A DNA stretch of 64,000 bases, taken from contig NZ_QTUC01000001.1 of NCBI RefSeq assembly GCF_003386795.1, positions 1,550,001 through 1,614,000 of the forward strand, written 5' to 3'. How positions within the stretch are numbered: the first letter of the stretch is position 1; each line of letters begins with the position of its first letter. The DNA is from Thermasporomyces composti (GTDB lineage Bacteria; Actinomycetota; Actinomycetes; Propionibacteriales; Actinopolymorphaceae). Position numbers and translations under genes: made by a program. This document shows positions 8,739-16,503 of this stretch, in pieces. The notes below the pieces were generated by a model. That model was not told where the DNA came from and ran no database searches. It saw only the letters and a list, made by a program, of their open reading frames with translations.

Positions 8739-9151
8739 GCTCCCCCTTGTCTCAGCCGACCAGTCACGCGATGTTGTCGCGCTTCTTCGACCGGTACTGA
8801 GCGCCACACGGTTCCCTGCGACGCCCGGCCTTTCTCCTGACGACGCGTCCCGACGATCGCGGAGCGCGATCGATCACGTTCAGCACGTTATCTCAGCCGA
8901 GCGGGGCCAGCCATCCCTGGCAAGTATCGGTTTGGACTCGGATCATCGAGACGTCTGATGTCTATGCTGTCGCCCAAACCGCCGAGGGCTCACGACGACC
9001 GAGGCCTCCCCACCCGACGGCGACCGACGACGCACCTCGTCGACAGGACGGGCGAGGTCGAGGACGTCGAGTGGGGAGCCGGCGAGGTCGAGGCTCACGC
9101 CGTCGTCGCGGCGGGCCGCGGCGTCGGACCTGACCCTTCGAAGGAGTAGGG
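8739..9151. other. Divergent intergenic region between MFS and dehydratase
   Basis: 413 bp between divergent genes. It contains the palindrome at 8854-8872, a GACGTC-centred element near 8949-8963 and the AAGGAG ribosome binding site for 9152 at 9139-9144. A 63-codon frame (8958-9149) ends 2 bases before the dehydratase start but has no recognisable family and low-complexity composition, so I do not call it a gene. Confidence 0.6.
8854..8872. promoter_or_regulatory. Perfect inverted repeat, operator candidate
   Basis: CGATCGCGGAGCGCGATCG: 8-bp perfect arms around a 3-bp centre, 116 bp upstream of the MFS start and 280 bp upstream of the dehydratase. Symmetry and position suggest a binding site for a dimeric regulator; the regulator is not identified. 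Confidence 0.4.
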
Positions 9152-10885
9152 ATGGCAGCCCAGACGAACGAGCGACGCAGCCGCGCGTGGTTCGGTGCGA
9201 CCGGCCGGACCGGCATGACGCACCGGTCGTGGATGCGCAACCAGGGCTTCGGCCCCGACGTCTTCGACGGGCGACCCGTCATCGGGATCGCCACCACCTG
9301 GTCAGAGCTGGCGCCGTGCAACGCCCACCTGCACCGGGTGGCCGAAGCGGTCAAGCGTGGCGTCTGGCAGGCGGGCGGATTCCCGTTGGAGTTCCCCGCG
9401 TTGGCGCTCGGCGAGACGATGCTCCGGCCGACCGCGATGTTCTACCGCAACCTCCTCGCCATGGAGGCGGAGGAGATGATGCGGGCCAACCCGCTCGACG
9501 GCGTGGTACTGCTGTCCGGCTGCGACAAGACCACACCAGGTCTGCTCATGGCCGCCGCCTCGGTCGACCTTCCGGCGATCATGGTGACCGGCGGCCCGAT
9601 GCTCAACGGCAAGTTCCGTGGCCAGGACATCGGCTCGGGCACCCACGTGTGGAAGTTCGAGGCGGAGCTGAAGGCCGGGCGGATGACCCCGGAGGAGTGC
9701 TTCTTCGCCGAGGGCTGCATGTCTCGCTCGAACGGCCACTGCATGACCATGGGCACCGCCTCCACGATGGCGTGCGTCGCGGAGGCGCTCGGCATGCAGC
9801 TGCCCGGCTCGGCGACATGGCCCGCGGTGGACGCGCGACGCTACGAGACGGCGCAGGAGGCCGGGCGCCGCATCGTGGCGATGGTCGAGGAGGACCTGCG
9901 CATCAGCAAGATCCTGACCAGGGAGGCGTTCGAGAACGCCATTCGCACGAACGCCGCCATCGGTGGCTCGACCAACGCCATCGTCCACCTGCTCGCGTTG
10001 GCCGGCCGCGTCGGCGTCGAGCTCACGCTCGACGACTTCGACACGCTCGCCCGTCCGGTTCCCACGCTGGTCAACCTCATGCCGTCCGGCAAGTACCTCA
10101 TGGAGGACTTCTGCTACGCCGGTGGTCTGCCGGTCGTGCTGCGCCAGCTGGCCGAGGGAGGGCTGCTCCACAACGACCAGATCACGGTCACGGGCCGCTC
10201 CATCGCGGAGAACAACGCCAACGCGGAATGCTGGAACCGCGACGTCATCACCACCCTGGAGGAGCCGTTCCAGCCGCCGGACACCGGCACCGCCGTGCTC
10301 CGCGGCAACCTCGCGCCGAACGGCGCCGTCATCAAACGGTCGGCCGCCTCGCCGCACCTGCTCAAGCACGAGGGTCGCGCGCTGGTCTTCGACTCCCCCG
10401 AGGAATATCACGCGGTCGCCGACGACCCCGACCTCGACGTCGACCCCACCGACGTCATCGTCATCCGGTACGCGGGTCCGAAGGGCTATCCGGGTATGCC
10501 CGAGGTGTCCAACGTGCCGCTGCCCGCCAAGCTGCTCAAGGCCGGCGTCACCGACATGGTGCGGATCTGCGACGGCCGGATGAGCGGCACCGGCTACGGC
10601 ACGGTCGTCCTCCACGTCTCGCCGGAGGCGGCCGTGGGCGGACCGTTGGCGCTGGTGCGGACCGGGGACCGCATCATCCTCGACGTCCCGGCGCGCACGC
10701 TGCACGTCGACCTCTCCGACGAGGAGCTGGAGCGTCGTCGAGCCGAGTGGACTCCGCCGCCCCAGCGCTACACGAGCGGGTACGCCTGGCTCTACACCGA
10801 GCACGTCACGCAGGCGCACGAGGGCGCTGACTTCGACTTCCTGCGGGGGTCTCGCGGTCACGCGGTTCCGCGCGAGTCGCACTGA
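9152..10885 (+). CDS. IlvD/Edd-family sugar-acid dehydratase, L-arabinonate dehydratase-like
   Basis: 577 residues; ATG with AAGGAG 8 bases upstream. Cysteines 56 (SELAPCNAHL), 124 (LSGCDKTTPG) and 197 (SNGHCMTMGTASTM) fall at the spacing of the three [2Fe-2S] ligands described for Rhizobium L-arabinonate dehydratase; GGSTNAIVHLLALAGR and DGRMSGTGYGTVVLHVSPEAA are also family hallmarks. The reaction is dehydration of an aldonate (L-arabinonate, possibly D-xylonate or D-fuconate) to a 2-keto-3-deoxy acid. Followed by a strong hairpin terminator and then a lactonase gene, the preceding step of the oxidative pentose pathway. True branched-chain IlvD enzymes have a different N-terminus, so amino-acid biosynthesis is unlikely. 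Confidence 0.85.
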   Translation: MAAQTNERRSRAWFGATGRTGMTHRSWMRNQGFGPDVFDGRPVIGIATTWSELAPCNAHLHRVAEAVKRGVWQAGGFPLEFPALALGETMLRPTAMFYRNLLAMEAEEMMRANPLDGVVLLSGCDKTTPGLLMAAASVDLPAIMVTGGPMLNGKFRGQDIGSGTHVWKFEAELKAGRMTPEECFFAEGCMSRSNGHCMTMGTASTMACVAEALGMQLPGSATWPAVDARRYETAQEAGRRIVAMVEEDLRISKILTREAFENAIRTNAAIGGSTNAIVHLLALAGRVGVELTLDDFDTLARPVPTLVNLMPSGKYLMEDFCYAGGLPVVLRQLAEGGLLHNDQITVTGRSIAENNANAECWNRDVITTLEEPFQPPDTGTAVLRGNLAPNGAVIKRSAASPHLLKHEGRALVFDSPEEYHAVADDPDLDVDPTDVIVIRYAGPKGYPGMPEVSNVPLPAKLLKAGVTDMVRICDGRMSGTGYGTVVLHVSPEAAVGGPLALVRTGDRIILDVPARTLHVDLSDEELERRRAEWTPPPQRYTSGYAWLYTEHVTQAHEGADFDFLRGSRGHAVPRESH

Positions 10886-10901
10886 CGGAGCGACAGCACC
10901 G

Positions 10902-10934
10902 ATGGCCTGGGTCCTCCTCCGGGGCCCAGGCCAT
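10902..10934 (+). terminator. Hairpin terminator after the dehydratase
   Basis: Perfect 10-bp stem ATGGCCTGGG / CCCAGGCCAT around a 13-base loop, starting 17 bases after the stop codon. There is no long T-run, which is common for actinobacterial hairpin terminators. Confidence 0.7.
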
Positions 10935-11105
10935 TCGCTCATGGACTCGACTCGCTGACCCGACGCGCTTCGCCAGCGTCCACGTTCCGCGCCGGTGACG
11001 GGACGACGAGCGGCCCAGTGCGGTCAGCTCCCGCCCGTGCCCGCGATGCCGACCTATCCTGGTGCCCCTCCCGCCATCGTCGCCGACGACCGCGAAAGGA
11101 CGCCG

Positions 11106-11966
11106 ATGACCGAGGTCGAGCAGGCCACCGATCCCCATGCCCACCACGGCGAGGGTCCGGTCTGGTACTCAGGCTGGGGCGGACTCCGCTTCGTCGACAT
11201 GCTGGCCGGCGACATCCTCGCCGTCGACCTGGCCACCGGCGGCGTCGAGCGGACGCACGTGGGTGAGGTCGCCGCCGCGTTCCGACCCCGCAGCAGCGGC
11301 GGGATGGTGGTCGCCATCGAGCGCGGGTTCGCCTTCGTCGACGAGGACGGGAACGTGGAGCGCCTCGGCGACCTGTGGAGCGACCCGGGCATCCGCATGA
11401 ACGAAGGGGCCTGCGACCCTGACGGCCGCTTCTACTGCGGGTCGATGGCCTACGACGCGACACCGGGCGCCGGCACGGTCTACCGGCTCGACGTCGACGG
11501 CAAGGTGTCCATCGTCTTGGAGGGGGTCACCATCTCCAACGGCCTGGCCTGGTCGCCCGACTTGAGCAAGGCCTACTACATCGACACCCCCACCCAGGCC
11601 ATCGACGTCTTCGACTACGACCCCACGAGCGGCTTGGTGGTCTCGAGCCGCCGCACCCTCGTGCGGATCCCGCCCGAGCACGGCGGCCCCGACGGCATGA
11701 CCGTCGACGCCGACGGCTACCTGTGGGTCGCCATGTGGGGCGGGTCGGCCGTGCGCCGCTACCGCCCCGACGGCCAGCTCGACGGCGTGATCGAGCTGCC
11801 CGTCACCCAGGTCACGGCCTGCACGTTCGGCGGGCCCGACCTCACCGAGCTGTACATCACCACCTCGCGGGAGGGCGTGCCCGACGGGGAACAGCCCGAC
11901 GCCGGGTCGGTGTTCGTGGCACGGCCCGGCGTCCGTGGGCTGCCCGTCCAGCCATACGCCGGCTGA
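11106..11966 (+). CDS. SMP-30/gluconolactonase family sugar lactonase
   Basis: 286 residues from ATG 11106 (GAAAGGA upstream). Six-bladed propeller with the metal-site pattern of the family: Glu in HHGEGPVW, Asn in RMNEGACDPDGRFYCGSM, Asn/Asp in ITISNGLAWSPD-like text (TISNGLAWSPD) and DGMTVDADGYLWVAMW. The family hydrolyses aldono-lactones to aldonates using a divalent metal in the cytoplasm. Next to an arabinonate-type dehydratase it fits L-arabinolactonase, but D-xylonolactonase or gluconolactonase cannot be excluded. Followed after 11 bases by a 2-hydroxyacid dehydrogenase, so the two are cotranscribed. Confidence 0.88.
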   Translation: MTEVEQATDPHAHHGEGPVWYSGWGGLRFVDMLAGDILAVDLATGGVERTHVGEVAAAFRPRSSGGMVVAIERGFAFVDEDGNVERLGDLWSDPGIRMNEGACDPDGRFYCGSMAYDATPGAGTVYRLDVDGKVSIVLEGVTISNGLAWSPDLSKAYYIDTPTQAIDVFDYDPTSGLVVSSRRTLVRIPPEHGGPDGMTVDADGYLWVAMWGGSAVRRYRPDGQLDGVIELPVTQVTACTFGGPDLTELYITTSREGVPDGEQPDAGSVFVARPGVRGLPVQPYAG

Positions 11967-11977
11967 GGACGGACGCC

Positions 11978-12949
11978 ATGCCGACGCGGGTCGCGGTCCT
12001 CGACGACTACCAGGCGGTCGCGGAGTCCTACGCCGACTGGGGCGGCCTTCCCGACACCGAGGTGCGGTTCTTCCACGACCACCTCGACGACGAGGACGCG
12101 CTCGTGGACCGGCTCGTCGGCTTCGACGTCCTCGTGCTCATGCGGGAGCGCACCCCGCTGCGCCGGTCCCTGCTGGCGCGCTTGCCCAAGCTCCGGCTGG
12201 CGGTCACGACCGGCATGCGCAACGCCAGCATCGACCTCGAGGCGGCGCGGGAGTACGGCGTCGTGGTCTGCGGTACCCAGGGCAGCGCGGCGGCCACCAC
12301 CGAGCTCGCGTGGGCGCTCATCCTCAGCCTGGTCCGGCACATCCCCGCCGAGGACGCCGCCATCCGGGCCGGTGGCTGGCAGCACACCGTGGGCACCGAC
12401 CTCGCCGGAGCCACGCTCGGCCTGCTCGGCCTGGGGCGACTCGGGCGCGCCATGGTTCCGGTCGCGCGCGCGTTCGGCATGGACGTCATCGCCTGGAGCC
12501 AGAACCTCACCGACCAGGCCGCGGCGGAGGCGGGCGCCACGCGGGTGGACAAGGACGAGCTGTTCGCCCGCTCCGACGTGCTCAGCATCCACCTGGTGCT
12601 GAGCGACCGCACCCGTGGCCTGGTCGGCGCGCGCGAGCTCGCGCTCATGAAGCCGACCGCGTACCTGGTCAACACCTCGCGCGGCCCGATCGTCGACGAG
12701 CAGGCCCTGCTCACCGCGTTGCGCGAGGGCCGGATCGCCGGCGCCGGGCTGGACGTCTTCGACCGCGAGCCCCTCCCGACCGACCACCCGCTCCGGCAGG
12801 CGCCCCGAACGGTGCTGACACCGCACATCGGCTTCGTCACCCACCGGACCTACGCCCAGTGGTACGTGGGTGCCGTCGAGGCGATCGCGGCGTTCCTGGC
12901 GGGGCGGCCGATCAACGTGCTCAACCCCGCGCCCAGACCGTCCAGCTGA
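11978..12949 (+). CDS. D-isomer-specific 2-hydroxyacid dehydrogenase
   Basis: 323 residues; ATG preceded by GAGGACGGA, 11 bases after the lactonase stop. NAD-binding domain with LGLLGLGRLGRAM, the arginine of NTSRGPIVDE, Glu in AGAGLDVFDREPL and the catalytic His in LTPHIGFVT. It interconverts a 2-ketoacid and a D-2-hydroxyacid with NAD(P)H. The pairing with a sugar lactonase suggests reduction or oxidation of a sugar-acid breakdown product (for example glyoxylate/glycolate or hydroxypyruvate); the exact substrate is not readable. Nearest relatives are the D-3-phosphoglycerate dehydrogenase-like group, but the C-terminal ACT/ASB domain of SerA is absent. Confidence 0.87.
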   Translation: MPTRVAVLDDYQAVAESYADWGGLPDTEVRFFHDHLDDEDALVDRLVGFDVLVLMRERTPLRRSLLARLPKLRLAVTTGMRNASIDLEAAREYGVVVCGTQGSAAATTELAWALILSLVRHIPAEDAAIRAGGWQHTVGTDLAGATLGLLGLGRLGRAMVPVARAFGMDVIAWSQNLTDQAAAEAGATRVDKDELFARSDVLSIHLVLSDRTRGLVGARELALMKPTAYLVNTSRGPIVDEQALLTALREGRIAGAGLDVFDREPLPTDHPLRQAPRTVLTPHIGFVTHRTYAQWYVGAVEAIAAFLAGRPINVLNPAPRPSS

Positions 12950-13001
12950 GCCCTCGACGGTGAGGTCAGCGCGACCAGGCTGAGCGGCGAAGACGGCGGG
13001 A

Positions 13002-13922
13002 TCAGGGTGCGCCGCGCCGACCGGCCGCCTCGATCCGCGCCACGGTCTCCTCGACCGCGGCGTCGACGTCCACGTCCCGCACGACGTGCGTTGTCGCGGC
13101 ACCCTCCCTCGCCTGTCCGGAAGGCGCCGAGTCGGCCACGCTGACGCCCACCTGAGGCCCAGCCCGCTCCACGTGGACACGCACCGCCTCGACCTCCATG
13201 AGATCGGGCCGCAGCATGGCGAGGACGGCGAGGGGATCGTGCGGATGGTTCCACTGCCGCCGGGTGTACTCCCACCACTGACGGACCTCCGCCTCCAGCT
13301 GCCGGCCGAGCGCGCCGGCCGCGGCGATCCGGGCGAGGTGGGAGGGGCCGATCCGAGCCCGCGTGGTGATCTCCAGCCCCACCACGGTGACGGGCATGCC
13401 GGAGGCGAACACCTCGGCGGCCGCGATCGCGTCGCTGTGGAAGTTGTGCTCCGCCTCCGGGGTGTCGAAGCGTCCTCCCATGACGTAGAGGCGGCGGACG
13501 GACCGGACGAACGCCGAGTCGGTGCGGATCGCCTCGGCGAGGTTTGTCAGCGGGCCGATCGCCACGACGTCCACCTCGCCCGGGCGAGCGGTCACCGTCT
13601 CGACGAGGAACTCCGCGGCCGACATGTCCTCGACGAAGACCTCCTGGCCGAGGTCGGGATACAGCCGGCCCTCGAAGCCGGCCCACCACGCCTCCTCACC
13701 ACTGAGCGGTCGCTCGGCGCCGGGGACGACGACCAGCTGGTCGTGGCCGGCAAGCCGGGCGAGCCGCCGCGCGATCTGCGCCCGCACGTCGACGTCCCCG
13801 TAGACCGTCGTCACCCCGAGCAGCTCGACCTCCGGCGACCCCAGCAGCATCGCGAGCGCGAGGGCGTCGTCGACGTCGGAGCCGATGTCGGTGTCCAGAA
13901 CCACCTGATGACGGTCGGCCAC
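13002..13922 (-). CDS. Inosine-uridine-preferring nucleoside hydrolase (IUNH family)
   Basis: 306 residues from GTG 13922 with GTGAGG upstream. The calcium-binding signature DTDIGSDVDDALALAM starts at residue 10; GVTTVYGDVDVRAQIARRL, VAIGPLTNLAEAI and the catalytic-loop region EHNFHSDAIAAAEVF complete the family fold. It splits the N-glycosidic bond of ribonucleosides to give base plus ribose, usually in the cytoplasm. Convergent with the 2-hydroxyacid dehydrogenase (52 bp between stops). Downstream of an MFS gene transcribed in the same direction with a 126-bp gap, so linkage is uncertain. Confidence 0.9.
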   Translation of the reverse strand: MADRHQVVLDTDIGSDVDDALALAMLLGSPEVELLGVTTVYGDVDVRAQIARRLARLAGHDQLVVVPGAERPLSGEEAWWAGFEGRLYPDLGQEVFVEDMSAAEFLVETVTARPGEVDVVAIGPLTNLAEAIRTDSAFVRSVRRLYVMGGRFDTPEAEHNFHSDAIAAAEVFASGMPVTVVGLEITTRARIGPSHLARIAAAGALGRQLEAEVRQWWEYTRRQWNHPHDPLAVLAMLRPDLMEVEAVRVHVERAGPQVGVSVADSAPSGQAREGAATTHVVRDVDVDAAVEETVARIEAAGRRGAP

Positions 13923-14048
13923 AGCGGCCTCACTTTCTCACGCGTCGAGTCCTGGCCGGTGGTCGACTACGTACCCCCGCTCGCTCACCGGGTCGGGCAC
14001 TGGCCCCACGACAGTATCGGCTGCGCCAGGGCCCTCGGGATGGTCTGA

Positions 14049-15473
14049 TCATGAAGCGGACGCCGGCCGCGGGCCACGACCGGACGGACGGTCGGCCGGC
14101 TCGTGGTGACTCGGTGCGCAGTAGCGCCAGAAGATCGGGAACGCCGCCACGGTGACCAGCATCGCCACGATCACCAGGACGCCACCCCCACTGACCGCCA
14201 GGGCCGTCCCCACGGCCGCCCCCGCGGTGCCATGCGCGAGGTCGGCGAGCCGCGGTCCGCCGGCCACCACGACGGTGAAGACGCCCTGCAGGCGACCGCG
14301 CATCTCGTCGGTCGCGGCCTCCTGCATGATCGTGCCGCGGAAGACCATGCTCACCAGGTCGGCGACACCGGCGAGGGCGAGGAACACCGCCGCCAGCCAC
14401 AGCCACGGCGACAGGCCGAAGCCGATGATCGCCAGACCCCACGCGCACACCGCGCCCGTCACGGCGACGCCGTGGCGACGGATCCGCGAGAACGTGCCGG
14501 AGAACAACCCACCCAGGACCGCGCCCACGGGGATCGCGGCGTACAGGACGCCGAGCGCGAAACCTCCCTTGGGCGGGTCGCCGAACGTCTCCTGCGCCAT
14601 CTGGGGGAACAGCGCGCGTGGCATGCCGAGGACCATCGCGATGATGTCGGCGAGGAACGACACCAGCACGACGCGCTGGGTGGCGAGGTACCTGAAGCCC
14701 TCGGCGACGTGACGCAGGCCGGCTCGACGTGGTGCGCCGTTCAACGGTGGCAGCGGCGGTAACCGCCACACGGCCCAGATCGTGACGGTGAGCGCCAGCG
14801 CGTCGATGAAGTAGAGCGTCGACAAGCCGACGACCGGAATGAGGACACCGGCAAGCAGCGGCCCGACGATCGAGCCGAGCTGGAACACCGTGGACCCGAG
14901 CGCGTTGGCGGCCGGCAGCAGCGGCGCCGGGACGAGCCGAGGGATCGAGGCGCTCCGGGCGGGCTGGTTGGCGCCCGCGCAGGCCTGCTGGAGGGCGAGC
15001 AGCGCGAACAGAACCCAGATCGAGTTCAGTCGGGCGAACGCCTGCGCCCACAGCAGCAGGGAGGTGATCGCGATGCCGGAGTTGGTGACCAGCATGAGCT
15101 TGCGCCGGTCCACGGCGTCGGCGATCGCACCACCCCACAAGGCGAAGATCACCAGCGGAACCAGGGCCACCGCACCGGACAGCCCGATGGAGGCCGACGA
15201 CCCCGTCATGTCGTAGAGCTGCTTGGGGATCGCGACGACGGTGAGCTGGCTGCCGACCGCCGTGACGATCGTGGACATCCACAGCCGCCGGTAGGGCGGG
15301 ATCGCCAAGGGGCGGGTGTCGACGACGAACCGTCGCAGACTCAGCCGCCGACGGCGCGGTGAGGCCTGGGGTCGGGTGGCTCGGGTCGGCGAGGTGTCGG
15401 AGAGGACCGCTCCTCGTTCGAGGACGCCATCGGAGGCGTCGCCAGGCTTACCCGGATCCGCGGGTTCTGACAA
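14049..15473 (-). CDS. MFS transporter, MFS_3/enterobactin exporter-like
   Basis: 474 residues from a TTG at 15473 that has a perfect GGAGG (15482-15486) 8 bases upstream; an ATG at 15566 would add 31 residues through a region lacking a good ribosome binding site. Proline/arginine-rich cytoplasmic head of about 60 residues, then about 12 TM segments (PPYRRLWMSTIVTAVGSQLTVVAIPKQL split here, GLSGAVALVPLVIFALWGGAIADAVDRRKLML). Such proteins export small molecules by proton antiport. Paralogous in family to the transporter at 7395. The neighbours (nucleoside hydrolase, GntR regulator) do not define a substrate. Confidence 0.82.
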   Translation of the reverse strand: MSEPADPGKPGDASDGVLERGAVLSDTSPTRATRPQASPRRRRLSLRRFVVDTRPLAIPPYRRLWMSTIVTAVGSQLTVVAIPKQLYDMTGSSASIGLSGAVALVPLVIFALWGGAIADAVDRRKLMLVTNSGIAITSLLLWAQAFARLNSIWVLFALLALQQACAGANQPARSASIPRLVPAPLLPAANALGSTVFQLGSIVGPLLAGVLIPVVGLSTLYFIDALALTVTIWAVWRLPPLPPLNGAPRRAGLRHVAEGFRYLATQRVVLVSFLADIIAMVLGMPRALFPQMAQETFGDPPKGGFALGVLYAAIPVGAVLGGLFSGTFSRIRRHGVAVTGAVCAWGLAIIGFGLSPWLWLAAVFLALAGVADLVSMVFRGTIMQEAATDEMRGRLQGVFTVVVAGGPRLADLAHGTAGAAVGTALAVSGGGVLVIVAMLVTVAAFPIFWRYCAPSHHEPADRPSGRGPRPASAS

Positions 15474-15592
15474 GCCGACAACCTCCGCGACCAGACATCT
15501 GACGAACTCAGCGGACGTGACGCAGCCTAATCCCGGCCGTCCACGACTCGGACTGTCGTCCCGCATGGCAGACGACGTGACCGCGAACGGCT

Positions 15593-15630
15593 ACTCGGAC
15601 CTCACTCTGAGCCAGACTCGGACCTCACTC
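15593..15630. repeat. 15-bp direct repeat spanning the GntR stop codon
   Basis: ACTCGGACCTCACTC occurs at 15593-15607 and again at 15616-15630, 8 bp apart. The second copy covers the last codons and stop of the GntR gene; the first copy is a duplicate just downstream of it. Confidence 0.85.
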
Positions 15631-16332
15631 CACGTCGCCACGGAAGCGCGAGAGGTCCTCGGAGGCTTGGGCGAGGAGCGCCCGCATGGCCCGCTCGGCC
15701 TTGACCGGGTTCCCTCCGCGGATGGCGTTGAAGACGGTCCGGTGACTCGGCAACGGGTCCGCCACCGGGACACCGGCCCCGTGCACGAGCCGGTCGCGGA
15801 CCATCAACCCGGCCTCGACCACCGCCTCCATCCGCAGGAGCAGCTCGTTGTGCGCGGCGGTCAGCAGCGCCCGGTGGAAGGCGAGGTCCGCCTGGACAGC
15901 CGCGGACGGGTCGTCGCCCGCCTCCGCCATCGCCTGGAGTGCCGCCTCCAGCGCCGCGATGTCCTCGTCGGTGCGCCGTTGGGCCGCCAGGCGGGCGCCC
16001 GCCGGCTCGACGATGGACCGCACCTCGTGGAGGTTGTGGAAGAACGCCGGGTCAGTGCGACCCTCGAACTGCCAGCGCAGGATGTCGCCGTCGAGCAGGT
16101 GCCACTCCGCGCGGGGACGGACGAACGTGCCGCGCTTCTGGCGGGCGCCGATCAGCCCTTTCGCGGCGAGCACGCGCAAGGCCTCGCGGACGACGGTGCG
16201 GCTCACGTCGAGCTGCTGCTCCAGCGCCAGGGGGTCGATCGTCTCGCCTTCGGCGAAACCGCCGGTGACGATCTTGCGACCGAGGTGCTCGACCACCTGG
16301 CCGTGGGCGCCACGGCCCGGGTACGCCGCCAT
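15625..16332 (-). CDS. GntR-family regulator, FadR/FCD subfamily
   Basis: 235 residues. Winged HTH at about residues 8-75 (QVVEHLGRKIVTGGFAEGE, LDVSRTVVREALRVLAAKGLI, KRGTFVRPR), then the all-helical FCD ligand domain with its metal/acid-binding polar residues (HEVRSIVEPAGARLAAQR, DLAFHRALLTAAHNELL, LPSHRTVFNAIRGGNP). WHLLDGDILRWQFEG between the domains is typical of the DgoR/UxuR-like group that senses sugar acids. The gene lies among sugar genes, and a sugar-acid effector for the dehydratase/lactonase pathway is a reasonable guess. A TTGTATGACAA element 112 bp upstream may be its own operator. Confidence 0.88.
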   Translation of the reverse strand: MAAYPGRGAHGQVVEHLGRKIVTGGFAEGETIDPLALEQQLDVSRTVVREALRVLAAKGLIGARQKRGTFVRPRAEWHLLDGDILRWQFEGRTDPAFFHNLHEVRSIVEPAGARLAAQRRTDEDIAALEAALQAMAEAGDDPSAAVQADLAFHRALLTAAHNELLLRMEAVVEAGLMVRDRLVHGAGVPVADPLPSHRTVFNAIRGGNPVKAERAMRALLAQASEDLSRFRGDVE

Positions 16333-16443
16333 CGCGTTTCGGCCTCACTCCCCAACGACAGGCGGGACGACGGTCGCGACGCTGGGAAGACGCTCCTTCC
16401 GACGCGACAGGCCGACCTCTCGCCGCACCGACATTCGAACCAC

Positions 16444-16454
16444 TTGTATGACAA
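16444..16454. promoter_or_regulatory. Candidate GntR/FadR-type operator
   Basis: TTGTATGACAA (TTGT-N3-ACAA symmetry) lies in the 171-bp gap upstream of the GntR/FCD gene. FadR-subfamily regulators commonly bind short palindromes of this length and autoregulate. No second exact copy was found in the window. Confidence 0.4.
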
Positions 16455-16503
16455 TACCGACCGGTCTGCCGCCGCCCGGTCGGCGACAGGGTATCGAGAG
16501 CGG

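Noticed and set aside
8958..9149. 63-codon frame ending just before the dehydratase
   Set aside because: No family, no ribosome binding site, composition like shadow frames; could only be a leader by position.
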